DNA of 64,000 nt from Tunturibacter empetritectus (lineage in GTDB: Bacteria; Acidobacteriota; Terriglobia; Terriglobales; Acidobacteriaceae). The number at the start of each line of letters is the position of its first letter. Positions within the stretch are counted from its first letter, which is position 1. This document shows, piece after piece, positions 36,314 to 46,150 of the stretch. The DNA is taken from assembly GCF_040358985.1 (NCBI RefSeq), contig NZ_CP132932.1, positions 3,472,001 to 3,536,000 on the forward strand, read 5' to 3'. The notes beneath the pieces are model-generated. The model saw nothing but the letters and a program-made list of their open reading frames with translations. It was not told the origin of the DNA and made no database searches. The translations under genes were made by a program, and so were the position numbers.

Positions 36314-37645
36314 TCACAACTTCGGCGACGGAAGCATCGTCGAATTGCGCGGCGTAGTCTGAAGCACCAGCCGGGTATCGCGAGCAAACGTAACATCCCG
36401 CCCACGCTTGATCCACCGCTCATAGATCGAAATCGCCGCGCCATAGTAGCCGAGTCCTGCCGCCACATTTCGCTGCTGCAAAGCAGTTCCGACAATAAAA
36501 CCGATAGCGCCAAGACTATTGGAGGCGACTGCATTCTTGCCGAACCCGCCGCCCGCTCCCTCACCCTTGTCCACATCAAGCGGCCGCGCAGCAAGGACCA
36601 GCAGCGTGAAGGGAACCAGAAGTTTATCCTGCGGCTTTGGCTTCACCTGGCCCTCTGAGTCGAGCGCAAGCTTGTCCGGCGCAGCAGAATCGGCTCCCGT
36701 CAGCGACGCCTGAACATTCTGCGTCACCCCGCTGGGAAGAATCAGCTGCCGAAAGTCGAAGTGCAGCGTTCCGCCACGGCCAAAGCTGCGGGCAGGCTTG
36801 GCCTCCGTCACCGCTCCCACGATGGTAGCCCCCTCGGGCACGGCGATCGTGTGGTCCGGGTTGTAGATAGGCTCGGCCACCGTCGCCTCGATTGCCTCAC
36901 CGGACTTCGACGTAGCCGAGCTCAGCCCTCCGCCAAGATAAGCCTGGATGATCCACGTCCTGCTGTCCGTCTCTGCCGGCGCAGGCGTCGCCGCAACAGG
37001 CTGCGCCTTGGCCACCGTCTCGACAGCCGTCTGCGAAAGAGATAGTGGCTCGGAGGTCTCAACCGTCCACGCTGTCTTCTTCTCGATTCGTTGAGGGTGA
37101 CACGGAAGCTGCGTATAAAGAAACTGCTTCAGGCGGTCGCCCTTATCCGGCCCAGTCACAATCGCAAGCTTGTCCTTCAAAATCTGTTTACCGTTGTCCC
37201 ACTGCTGATGCACAAAGCCCCCTTGACGAGGCGGCGGCGCAACCAGGCGATAGATCGGCGCGCCATCGGTCGCGACACCGGTCACAAGAGGAACCGTCGT
37301 CCCATCGGCCAGCGTGACGCCCGTAAAACGAACCACAGGAGTTCGAAACGGTGTGAAGTCTCCGCGAAGGCGAGCGCTAACCCGTTGCGAGTGGTTCGCG
37401 TGCAGACCCACCACCATGCCGGAGACAACCGTCCCGGCCGGAAGAACCTCCGTGTTGTCGATGTAGATCGGGTAGATCAACTCTGCGCTTATCGCCTGGC
37501 CCACCCGCATGGGGAGATGATCTTCAATCTGGACCGGAAAAGGGGTACCTGCAGGAACCGTAATGCTTTGGGCTGCGCAGACACTGGCAAAAAACGCCAG
37601 GGAGCACAAGGGGAGTTTTCGCAAATCCATGCTCCGTAACTTCAT
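36314..37645 (-). CDS. Secreted protein of unknown function, TrbI/VirB10-like repeats possible
   Basis: 443 residues; a start at the in-frame ATG 37630 is equally plausible. A signal peptide ends near FASVCAAQ. Two segments resemble each other: SITVPAGTPFPVQIEDHLP with VLPAGTVVSGMVVG near the start, and IAVPEGATIVGAVTEA with LHFDFRQLILPSG later. They look like the beta strands seen in TrbI-type and fimbrial-associated envelope proteins. The final third is less ordered, with a Gly-rich stretch near 365-400. No enzyme motif. Divergent from the PepSY-like gene. Function not recognised. Confidence 0.7.
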   Translation of the reverse strand: MKLRSMDLRKLPLCSLAFFASVCAAQSITVPAGTPFPVQIEDHLPMRVGQAISAELIYPIYIDNTEVLPAGTVVSGMVVGLHANHSQRVSARLRGDFTPFRTPVVRFTGVTLADGTTVPLVTGVATDGAPIYRLVAPPPRQGGFVHQQWDNGKQILKDKLAIVTGPDKGDRLKQFLYTQLPCHPQRIEKKTAWTVETSEPLSLSQTAVETVAKAQPVAATPAPAETDSRTWIIQAYLGGGLSSATSKSGEAIEATVAEPIYNPDHTIAVPEGATIVGAVTEAKPARSFGRGGTLHFDFRQLILPSGVTQNVQASLTGADSAAPDKLALDSEGQVKPKPQDKLLVPFTLLVLAARPLDVDKGEGAGGGFGKNAVASNSLGAIGFIVGTALQQRNVAAGLGYYGAAISIYERWIKRGRDVTFARDTRLVLQTTPRNSTMLPSPKL

Positions 37646-37783
37646 ACATCATGATGAACTCTGAAACTTAACTGAGCATTAAGACGCTCGAATCGCAAAG
37701 AGGTTGTGCGTCGAAGACCCACTTCAATACAAAGACTATCGCAACGCTTCCAACCCTTCATCGGGTTGGGACAGGAGAAGACC

Positions 37784-38170
37784 TTGACCCGGTCGCAGCT
37801 ACCACCCGCCGTTGAGAAGACCGTCCAAGCCCAATCCCAGGGAGCCACCATCAAACGATTTGTCACCGAGCGGGAAGACGGAAAGACCGTCTACGAAGCC
37901 GAGATGATCGTGGACGGCCACACCAAAGACATCCATATCGCAAAGGATGGAACCCTGAACGAAATCGAAGAAGAAGTTGCCATAGACTCTCTCCCTCCCG
38001 ACGTTCAGGCAGCTCTGCGAAAAAAAGCAGCAGGCACAGACATCACCAAGGTGGAATCCTTAACCAAACAGGGCACTCTCGTCGCTTACGAAGCCGCAAC
38101 CCTGAAGGGACACCACAAAGGCGAAGTTCAGGTCGGTCCCACGGGAAAGCAGCTCGCCCACCCTGAGTAA
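37784..38170 (+). CDS. PepSY-like small protein, probably 5'-altered
   Basis: 128 residues if started at the TTG at 37784, which has AGGAGAAG 6 nt upstream; a GTG at 37706 gives 154. Two repeats of about 55 residues (TIKRFVTEREDGKTVYEAEMIVDGHTKDI and ITKVESLTKQGTLVAYEAATLKGHHKGEV) have the PepSY-like beta-beta-helix pattern of periplasmic proteins. A signal peptide is expected for this kind of protein, but neither start supplies one, so the 5' end may have been lost or shifted. It is 138 bp from the divergent secreted protein. Confidence 0.6.
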   Translation: MTRSQLPPAVEKTVQAQSQGATIKRFVTEREDGKTVYEAEMIVDGHTKDIHIAKDGTLNEIEEEVAIDSLPPDVQAALRKKAAGTDITKVESLTKQGTLVAYEAATLKGHHKGEVQVGPTGKQLAHPE

Positions 38171-38199
38171 CGCCGAAATCCTGAATCACCTCAAACTCC

Positions 38200-39048
38200 T
38201 CACTGCACCAGCAGTGCGACCGCCTGCGGAAGCGAGATGTCCACAGGCAGCGCGTGAAAGTCTCGATGGATGGAGTGTTGCTGCCGTCCTATCGTTTTAA
38301 AAATTGCGATCCGTCCATCGATCTTTACGTCCAGCACAGTAGTCTTCCAGACATTCGGCCCAACAAGATCGCGCGTCGTCGTAAAGTTCGTCCCTCGATG
38401 AATGGTGCCCAGCAAACCGTATCCAAATGAAACGTCATCGTCGAGCGCGCCGCTGAGTTGATGCAGCCTCCGGGATCGGCTGTCAGCGATCAGCGTTCCC
38501 TTCATGCCATGGAGCGCCCGCTCCTCGAAGGTCTGCGGTACGTAGTTCGGGTTGGGCTTGTAGTTGATGCGAACCCAATCCCCCTCGCGGCCGCCGTCCT
38601 CGAACACGAAAGCTCGAGGCAGCAGATAAATCATCTGCCGCGCGCGGTTCTCGTCGCTCTGCTGGTCCTGTCTGCTGTTTCGAAGGGAAGTCAGGTCAGC
38701 TGCAATCGCCCTGATTCGTGCAATCTCCTCTGCACGCCGGCTGGCAGAGAGCGGATGACCATCCTCCGCAATCAGGTACCGCAGCCTCCCCTCCCAGATA
38801 TCCGCGACACGCTCTGTCCACACATGGCCCTTCGTCCGGTCGGAGGTCTCAATCGAAGTGTAGACAAAAGGCGGTCTCTGCGAGGCAGCCTCTCGCTCCG
38901 CGCTGACAACCGACCTCACCACACTCTCAAGACTTTCGTTGCTCTGCGCCCGCAAGCTAGTGCCAGCCAATCCGCGCAGCCCAACACTCAGTACGAAAAA
39001 GAGAAGAGCCCGGTTGATTCGATAAAGGGAGCAGCTGGCATCTGCCAT
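38200..39048 (-). CDS. Secreted hypothetical protein, possible outer-membrane lipoprotein-sorting-like fold
   Basis: 282 residues with a signal peptide (about 1-34, LLFFVLSVGLRGLAGTSLRAQ). The pattern of long beta strands (RPPFVYTSIETSD, WTERVADIWEGRLRYLIAEDG, DWVRINYKPNPNY) recalls LolA-like or CHAD-free acidobacterial envelope proteins, but no motif settles it. It ends 30 bp from the PepSY-like gene, convergent with it. Upstream, between it and the next receptor, TTAAG occurs twice 11 bp apart (39073 and 39084). Function not recognised. Confidence 0.65.
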   Translation of the reverse strand: MADASCSLYRINRALLFFVLSVGLRGLAGTSLRAQSNESLESVVRSVVSAEREAASQRPPFVYTSIETSDRTKGHVWTERVADIWEGRLRYLIAEDGHPLSASRRAEEIARIRAIAADLTSLRNSRQDQQSDENRARQMIYLLPRAFVFEDGGREGDWVRINYKPNPNYVPQTFEERALHGMKGTLIADSRSRRLHQLSGALDDDVSFGYGLLGTIHRGTNFTTTRDLVGPNVWKTTVLDVKIDGRIAIFKTIGRQQHSIHRDFHALPVDISLPQAVALLVQ

Positions 39049-39164
39049 GAAGAAGAGCTTACAAATCTGGCATTAAGTGGACCTTAAGAGAAGCTCGGCA
39101 GCCCGCGACTCACCTCAAGAAACCCATTCAGCAATCCTTAAGCTTGACTGACTAACATGGAGAG

Positions 39165-41729
39165 ATGGCGCCGCGTCACCTGCTGCTTTTTCTTCTGCTC
39201 ACGCTCTCCTGCTCTTCCTTGGCGCAGACCCTGCTCTCTGTCCGTGGCTCCATCCTCGACCCCACCGGCGCAGCCATCCCCGGAGCCGCAGTGCAGCTCG
39301 AAACTACCACCGGCACCCTCGCCGCCCAATCCGCATCCGACGACCGCGGAAACTTCCTCCTCAGCAATCTCTCTCCCGGCAACTACTCTCTCAGCGTCCC
39401 CGCCTACTCCGGCTTCGCTGCCCACGCGGCCCCGCTCCACCTCACCACCAGCATCGCCAACCTCAAGATCACCCTCTTCACCCAGTCCATCAATCAGGAG
39501 GTCAACGTCGGCGACACCGACCAGTCCCTCTCCACCGACCCCTCCGCCAACAAAGACACCGTCGCAGTCTCCGGCGACGACCTCCGCAAACTCCCCGTCT
39601 TCGATCAGGACATCGTCGCCACCCTCACCCCCTTCCTCGACTCCTCCGCAGGCTCCTCCGGCGGCGCCACCATCATCGTCGACGGCGTCGAGATGAAGTC
39701 CGTCGGCGTCTCTGCCTCCGCCATCCAGGAGGTCCGCATCAACAACGACCCCTACTCCGCAGAGTTCACCCGCCCCGGCCGCGGCCGCATCGAGATCACC
39801 ACCAAACCCGGCTCCCCCATCTTCCACGGCGAGGCCAACTTCATCTTTCGCGACGCCATCTTCAACGCAAAAAATTACTTCTCTCCAGTCCGCCCGCCAG
39901 AGGCCCGCCGCATCTACGAAGGCCACCTCGGCGGCCCCGTCGGACACGGTGGACACACCAGCTTCATAGCCTCCGCCTCCTACCGCCAGCAGAACACCGC
40001 CTCCGTCGTCAACGCCATCGGCCCCAACGGCACCATAAGCGAAAACGTCCTCACCCCCAACCGCAACTCGCAGTACTCCATGCGCTTCACCCACGACTAC
40101 TCCCCCAACCATCGCCTCGCCATCGGCTACAACTTCGAAAGCTTCTCCAGCACCAACGCCGGAGTCGGCGGCATCACCCTCCCTGAGGCCGGCTACAACC
40201 TCAACTCCCGCGAAGACGACGTCATCTTCAACGACCGCCTCATCCTCTCTCCCAATCTCATCAACCAGCTCCTCATCACCTTCGAGAAGGACGAAGACGT
40301 CACCAAATCAGTTACAAATGCCCCCGCGGTCCAGGTCAGCGGCTCCTTCATCGGCGGCGGCGCGCAGGCCGACATCGCACGCACCGAAAACACCATCCAC
40401 CTCAACGAAATCCTCACCTGGAGCCACGGCAAGCACTACCTCCGCATCGGCGTTCAACTCCCCCAGTTCAGCCGCCGCGCCGTCGACGACCACACCAACC
40501 GCCTCGGCACCGCCAAATTCGCCTCCCTCGACAACTACGCCGCAAACACCCCCTACGTCTTCACCGCGCAGCAGGGCATCGGCCGCGGCCTCTATTGGAT
40601 CAATGAACTCGGCTCCTTCATCCAGGATCAGGTCAAGCTCACTCTGCATCTCCAGGCCTCACTCGGCCTCCGCTACGACTGGCAGACCTTCCTGCACGAC
40701 TACAACAACCTCTCCCCGCGCATCTCGCTCGCCTATGCCCCCGGAAAAGGCAAGACCATCTTCCGCACCGGCACCGGCATCTTCTACGATCGCACCGGCG
40801 GCGACAATCCCGCCACCGTCGTCCTCCACAACGGCGTCGTCCTCCACTCCATCCAGATCCAGAACCCCACCTACCCCCTCCCGCCCAACTTCGACTACAA
40901 CACCATCCCCACCAACCTCGTTCGCTTCGCCCCCAACATCCGCACACCCTACGCCATCCAGTACAGCTTCGGCGTCGAACGCCAGATCCACAAGACCGTC
41001 ACCGTCACCGCAGCCTATCGCGGACAGGTCGGCGTAAAGTCCTTCCGCTCCCGCGACGCCAACGCCCCCATCCTCCCGCCCGACCCCAACCTCTCCGCCA
41101 ACTACCCGCGCCCCAATCTCAACTACGGCCAGATCCAGCAGATCGAATCCGGCAGCCGCGGTCTCCTCAACGCACTCGACCTCTCCTTCCGCGGGCAGGC
41201 CGGACGCTGGTTCTCCGGTCAGGCCCAATACACCCTCTCCCGCTACGACAACAACACCGGAGGCATCAACGCCTTTCCGCAAAACCAGTACGACCCAAAT
41301 AACGAATGGGGCCGCGCCGATCTCGACCGCCGCCAGCGCTTCAACCTCGTAGGCAACATCAACCCCGACCACTGGCTTTCGCTCGGCGTCATCGCCACCC
41401 TCTACACCGGCACGCCCTACACCGAAACCACCGGCAACGATGACTTCCACACCGGCCTCGGCAACGCCCGCCCCCCGGGCGTCGGACGCAACACCCTCCA
41501 GGCCGGCGGCGTCGCCTCGCTCGACCTCCTCTACAACCACGACTTCCGCCTCACCAAAGAAAAAGGAGACAAAGCCAAATTTCTCTCCGCCGGCATCTCC
41601 GCCTTCAACGTCCTCAACCGCACCAACTACACCAACTACATCGGCTCGCTAAGCTCCTCACTCTTCGAGCACCCCACCGCAGCCCTCGCAGGCCGTCAGC
41701 TACAGTTCTCCATCGGCTACCGCTTTTAA
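39165..41729 (+). CDS. TonB-dependent receptor, short, C-rich codon use
   Basis: 854 residues. A signal peptide (1-21, ending SSLAQ) precedes a regulatory beta-domain (VRGSILDPTGAAIPGAAVQL), a plug with IIVDGVEMKSVGVSASAIQEVRINNDPYSAEFTRPGRG, and a barrel ending SIGYRF. It lacks the LPLNGR motif and is nearest in size to the phosphatase-linked receptor. Nearly every codon ends in C, making long open frames on the opposite strand that are not genes. No partner genes are adjacent, so the ligand is unknown. Confidence 0.9.
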   Translation: MAPRHLLLFLLLTLSCSSLAQTLLSVRGSILDPTGAAIPGAAVQLETTTGTLAAQSASDDRGNFLLSNLSPGNYSLSVPAYSGFAAHAAPLHLTTSIANLKITLFTQSINQEVNVGDTDQSLSTDPSANKDTVAVSGDDLRKLPVFDQDIVATLTPFLDSSAGSSGGATIIVDGVEMKSVGVSASAIQEVRINNDPYSAEFTRPGRGRIEITTKPGSPIFHGEANFIFRDAIFNAKNYFSPVRPPEARRIYEGHLGGPVGHGGHTSFIASASYRQQNTASVVNAIGPNGTISENVLTPNRNSQYSMRFTHDYSPNHRLAIGYNFESFSSTNAGVGGITLPEAGYNLNSREDDVIFNDRLILSPNLINQLLITFEKDEDVTKSVTNAPAVQVSGSFIGGGAQADIARTENTIHLNEILTWSHGKHYLRIGVQLPQFSRRAVDDHTNRLGTAKFASLDNYAANTPYVFTAQQGIGRGLYWINELGSFIQDQVKLTLHLQASLGLRYDWQTFLHDYNNLSPRISLAYAPGKGKTIFRTGTGIFYDRTGGDNPATVVLHNGVVLHSIQIQNPTYPLPPNFDYNTIPTNLVRFAPNIRTPYAIQYSFGVERQIHKTVTVTAAYRGQVGVKSFRSRDANAPILPPDPNLSANYPRPNLNYGQIQQIESGSRGLLNALDLSFRGQAGRWFSGQAQYTLSRYDNNTGGINAFPQNQYDPNNEWGRADLDRRQRFNLVGNINPDHWLSLGVIATLYTGTPYTETTGNDDFHTGLGNARPPGVGRNTLQAGGVASLDLLYNHDFRLTKEKGDKAKFLSAGISAFNVLNRTNYTNYIGSLSSSLFEHPTAALAGRQLQFSIGYRF

Positions 41730-42525
41730 CTCAAGCGAATACCAATGAACGAAATTTAGATCCACTCAAGCAGCTGAGTAGTCGATCACTTAACTCTGAT
41801 GTAGCAGCATCGGAGATCGCTGCTCAAAAGTTTGCAAGCGCCATTGAGCGTCCGAGGCAGTCCAAGTTTTTTCTGAGGCATGCGCTTAGGTGAATGGCGG
41901 TTGCTACAAAAAAATATAGCTCGCGGAGAGGCGCATCGCACTTCGCGAGCTTCTTGAATTATTGATTGCGAAGATTGGAAGAGTGGCTATGGAAAACTTT
42001 TTAGAGGCGGCCATAGCAGATCCCACCGCGTTCCCCTAAAGTCAGTCGTACGAAGTATCGAGTCAATTATTTTCAAAGTAGTTTATGGCTTAAAGGGTGT
42101 TTCAAATCTGACTTTCTACATTTTCGAATGCGAACCTGTATCGTCAAATATTCCGAATCTAGAAGGAAGATTATATGGTCCGCAGTTCTTCGAAAAGATT
42201 CCACAACATGTCAGTACATCTTGAACAAATCTCACCCTCATAGCGTTGCAGCATAGATATCCCAGGCGTGATGACGATCCATTCCATCTCGGATTAAAGA
42301 TCTTTCGTGCGTGAGCGAAGAGTGCGTCCGGTAGGGGCTGTATCCGTCCGGTCAACGACATTCCTTCGTAGTGGACGTGATGGAACACATGCCTATCTAA
42401 AAACGACCGCGTAAATTGCCGTTGAATTTGCGAAAGGCCGGCCGAAATTTAGTTTGTCGATCCGCGGTGATGCGTCGCGGTATCGCCTTTTTTTGATTAT
42501 TTTTGCGAGGCACAGGAGACGAATC
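41730..42525. other. Intergenic stretch of about 800 bases, no confident gene
   Basis: AT-richer than either flanking receptor gene. One plus-strand frame stays open from the receptor stop to about 41892 without a start codon. A 90-codon minus-strand frame near 42116-42388 has no family features. Nothing here could be supported as a gene; it may hold remnants or control sequences of the next receptor. Confidence 0.5.
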
Positions 42526-45500
42526 ATGAAGACACTATGTGGGTTGCTAGTACTGTTTTTTGCCACTGCGGTGATGGGAGCGGGGCAGGCGATCTCGGTT
42601 AACGGTGGATCAATCCAAGGAACTATCACAGATAGCACCGGAGCGATTGTGCCCGATGCGACAATTTTTATTCTCAGCAATGACACCAATTCCTCGAAGA
42701 CTCTGAAGTCTGATAGCAGTGGTTTCTATAGCCTGGGGCCTTTGACTCCCGGACCTTATACGGTCACGGTAAGTGCTGCTGGGTTTGAGAAGCTTACGGT
42801 GAAGACTGTAGTTCGGACGGGAACGGCGACGAATGGAAATTTCAAGCTCGCGATCGGCTCCTCAACCGAGACGGTAGAGGTTAACGCCGGAGCGCTTCAG
42901 ATCAACACGGATCAGGCGGGGGTTAGTGACGTCATCACGAAGGATCAGATAGACTCGCTGCCGGTCAACGGTCGCAATTTTCTCGATCTTGCGCAGATCG
43001 AACCGGGGGTCATCCTGCAGAGTGGCGAGTCGTTTGACCCGACGAAGGCCGGCTACTCCGCGATTTCGACGAGCGGCGTTTCGGGCCGCACCACGCGTAT
43101 CCTTCTCGACGGTCAGGACATCACGGATGAGAATGTTGGAACTACGATCTTCAACGTCTCTCAAGGTGCGATCGGCGACTTTCAGTTGAACCGCTCGACG
43201 CAGGATGTCTCGGGTGACGTGACGTCTACCGGCCAGGTGTTGGTATCGACAAACTCCGGAACCAACTCGATTCACGGGCAGGCCTTCTATAACTTCCAAG
43301 ATCACCGGGCGCTGTTTGCGAACACTGCTGGAGGGATTGATACTCCCTTCCAGCGTAACCAGTACGGTGGAAGCGTCGGCGGACCGATTATTAAGAACAA
43401 GCTGTTCTTCTTCGGAAATGCGGAGCGCATCAAGCAGGAGTCTCCCGTTTCGATCACTATGGCCCCAATCTTCCTTGCGATTCAGCAGGCGCACCCTACC
43501 ATTCCTTCTCCTTATCGTGAAACGTATTCGACAGTTCGCCTGGACTACAACGGACCCTTGAGCGTGCACTACTTTGTTCGTGCGAACTATGATGTCAACA
43601 AGTCCAGCTCAAACTTTGGTGCGGGCTATGAGATCTACAACAACCGCGACAATACGCCCGGTCTTGCAGGTGGCGCGGACTTCACGACGGGACACTTCAC
43701 TCACTCTTTCCGTGGCAGCTATGAAAAGTTTCATAATCTTTTGGTCGACGGCACTGCGGGAAACACCAGCGTATATAACGGATTCCAAGGGGCGAACGGA
43801 CAGAACCTAAACTTCCGTCTTGCGTCGTTAGGTCTATACTCCGGTCCGAACGTTGATGCTCCTCAGAATACCTACCAGTCGGATAAACAAATACGCTACG
43901 ACGGATCCTGGACCAGAGGCTCCCATCTGATCCGGTACGGATATAGCCTGAATCGTATTCTTGGTGGCGGATTCGCCAGTTTCTTTCAGGATTCTCCTCG
44001 TGTGAGTCTCCTGGCCGGCAATCTGGTCGCAAATTGCGGGACTGGCACCCCCGGAACCTGCCCCTCTGATCCCGTGAATGGGTACTTCCCTTCCAGTGTG
44101 CGTTTTGGCAACGGAGAGGGCTTTTCCACGGAGAATCCTGGTTTTAACCTTCCGGGTGGCGGCCTCACTGATTGGCGCCAGGGAGCCTATATCTCGGATA
44201 ACTGGAAGATCAGTCCCAGCTTCACGCTTACAGGCGGTCTTCGCTGGAGTGTGGATACCGGCCGGGCCAACCAGGACCTGGCGACCCCTCTGTGCTCGGA
44301 TGTCGCTCCTGGGCTGTTGTCACCGTGCTCCGGAAACGCCCCTCTGTTCGATCAGTTTCAGCCTGGGCTTGGTAAGAAGGTTCACCAGCCGGATGCAAAC
44401 TTCGGTCCTCAGCTTGGATTCACTTTCAGCCCTGGCGACCACAAGACAGTGCTTCGTGCAGCATTCGGCATCTTCTACGAAAGTGACGTCTTCAACAATA
44501 CTCTCAACTCCCGTGGCCCACTTCTCCAAAAGGGTCTCTTCAACGATGCAAACCACACGATCTGCGGCGGGACCAACTCGCTGACGCTTCCGGATGGAAG
44601 CGTGGTTACGAGCGATGGCGGCGTTTCCATCGCCACTCTTTGCACAGAACCAATCAGTCAAGCAGGTCAGCACTTCCTCAATCTTTCGAATCTCTTCCAG
44701 AAGGTGACCGCATCTGTAGGGCCTGCCAACAATGGTCAATTTGTCGGAAATACACTGACGGCTACTGCCATCTATGGGGCGCCTTACCGTACGCCGTACT
44801 CCGAACAGTGGAACGGCGGTATTCAGCGGGAGCTCTTCAAGGGCGGCATCCTCTCAGTCGATTACATTCATAACTCAACCCTTAAGATCGTTCAACAGGT
44901 TGATGTGAATCATGTCGGGGCTGCTCGCTATCTCAATCCCGCCGCAGCCCGACACGCCATAGCAGCGACCACCAACGGCTTCGGATGCGCTGGCGGATCC
45001 ACAAGCGCGGCAATCACATGCTCCATCGGAGCGGGAGCTTCGATCCTGGACTTCGCGGGGAACGGTGTCGATTCGGGGAGAACCTTTAACAACACCAACC
45101 CGGCATCCTACAACGGACTCACCCCCGATACCGGGGCGGCGTTTCCCGGTGCCAATCCTTTGCTGGGAGAGGGGCTTTTTCTGCTACCCGTCGGGCGATC
45201 TGGCTATGATGCGCTGCAGGTGGTCTTCCGTGAGCAGAAGGCCCATCCGGCTCCTGGCATTATGTCCTCTAATCTGCAGATCTCCTACTCACTTTCCCGC
45301 ATCGTCTCGACAGCAAACCCTGCCATCAACAACGGCAACACAGGTGTGGGGGACCAGTTCTTTGCTTCGCCGTCGTATGACTGGGACAATCCTACGCAAT
45401 ATATAGGCCGGAATGGATTGGATCACACGCACGCGATCTCGTTTGGCGGTTCGGCAACACTGAAGTATGGACCACAGGTCGGCATCATCGGTCACTTTTA

Positions 45501-46119
45501 CTCCGCGGCGGCCACCGATCTGAATCTTGATAATGGCGGAACCGGCGGCGGTCCAACGGCTGGTATCTTCCAGTCCGACGTAACTGGTGACGGCACGATC
45601 GGTGATCTTGTACCCGGAACGAATCCCGGATACTTCATGCACCAGTACAAGGGCACGAACCTCAATAATTTGATTAGCCAATACAACGCGACGCAGGCCG
45701 GTCAGTTGACACCAGCTGGACAGGCTCTCGTTGCAGCCGGGCTATTTAGTCAGCAGCAGTTGGTTGCTCTCCAAGCGACACAGCAGCCTATCGTCCCAGT
45801 GCCGGAGGCTCATGGGCCCGAGAACGCGTCCTACCGTGCCCTCGATGTTAACTTCTCCTATCCGATTCGTCTCACTCGCATACGGGAGGGTCTGTCCCTG
45901 GTGCCCGGCATCGCGTTCTACAACGTCGCTAACTTCTCGAACTTCAAAGACTATCAAAACGGCACTTTGGCAAATACCACCACTGGCAATTCGAGCGGCC
46001 TGCTAAATGGGCCTAATAGTTTTAGTGATCATGATCAAAATCGCGTCCAGCGTGGTTCAGGCACATCAGACATCGGTGGGCCTCGGAGCACGGAGTTCCA
46101 GTTGCGATTGAACTTCTAG
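42526..46119 (+). CDS. TonB-dependent receptor, Oar-like
   Basis: 1197 residues from the ATG at 42526, with CAGGAGA upstream; 24 more in-frame codons before it are not signal-like. A signal peptide (1-22, ending MGAGQ) precedes a regulatory domain with IQGTITDSTGAIVPDATIFIL, a plug with LPVNGRNFLDLAQIEPGV, and a barrel ending QLRLNF. Mixed codon use resembles the 4.8-19.8 kb block. Its 3' end is 31 bp from the convergent copper-type gene pair. Ligand unknown. Confidence 0.93.
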   Translation: MKTLCGLLVLFFATAVMGAGQAISVNGGSIQGTITDSTGAIVPDATIFILSNDTNSSKTLKSDSSGFYSLGPLTPGPYTVTVSAAGFEKLTVKTVVRTGTATNGNFKLAIGSSTETVEVNAGALQINTDQAGVSDVITKDQIDSLPVNGRNFLDLAQIEPGVILQSGESFDPTKAGYSAISTSGVSGRTTRILLDGQDITDENVGTTIFNVSQGAIGDFQLNRSTQDVSGDVTSTGQVLVSTNSGTNSIHGQAFYNFQDHRALFANTAGGIDTPFQRNQYGGSVGGPIIKNKLFFFGNAERIKQESPVSITMAPIFLAIQQAHPTIPSPYRETYSTVRLDYNGPLSVHYFVRANYDVNKSSSNFGAGYEIYNNRDNTPGLAGGADFTTGHFTHSFRGSYEKFHNLLVDGTAGNTSVYNGFQGANGQNLNFRLASLGLYSGPNVDAPQNTYQSDKQIRYDGSWTRGSHLIRYGYSLNRILGGGFASFFQDSPRVSLLAGNLVANCGTGTPGTCPSDPVNGYFPSSVRFGNGEGFSTENPGFNLPGGGLTDWRQGAYISDNWKISPSFTLTGGLRWSVDTGRANQDLATPLCSDVAPGLLSPCSGNAPLFDQFQPGLGKKVHQPDANFGPQLGFTFSPGDHKTVLRAAFGIFYESDVFNNTLNSRGPLLQKGLFNDANHTICGGTNSLTLPDGSVVTSDGGVSIATLCTEPISQAGQHFLNLSNLFQKVTASVGPANNGQFVGNTLTATAIYGAPYRTPYSEQWNGGIQRELFKGGILSVDYIHNSTLKIVQQVDVNHVGAARYLNPAAARHAIAATTNGFGCAGGSTSAAITCSIGAGASILDFAGNGVDSGRTFNNTNPASYNGLTPDTGAAFPGANPLLGEGLFLLPVGRSGYDALQVVFREQKAHPAPGIMSSNLQISYSLSRIVSTANPAINNGNTGVGDQFFASPSYDWDNPTQYIGRNGLDHTHAISFGGSATLKYGPQVGIIGHFYSAAATDLNLDNGGTGGGPTAGIFQSDVTGDGTIGDLVPGTNPGYFMHQYKGTNLNNLISQYNATQAGQLTPAGQALVAAGLFSQQQLVALQATQQPIVPVPEAHGPENASYRALDVNFSYPIRLTRIREGLSLVPGIAFYNVANFSNFKDYQNGTLANTTTGNSSGLLNGPNSFSDHDQNRVQRGSGTSDIGGPRSTEFQLRLNF

Positions 46120-46150
46120 CGTTTGCGGCTGGATGCAGATCGAGGAGCGC

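Noticed and set aside
39138..40112. Long minus-strand frame, Gly/Val/Asp-rich, opposite the TonB receptor
   Set aside because: Arises from C-ending codons of the real gene; no start context or family motif.
41745..41892. 50-codon plus-strand frame ending FFLRHALR
   Set aside because: No start codon, no ribosome site and no recognised family; cannot be told from a chance frame.
42116..42388. 90-codon minus-strand frame before the fifth receptor
   Set aside because: Cys/His/Phe content looks random; no motif, start site or partner gene.
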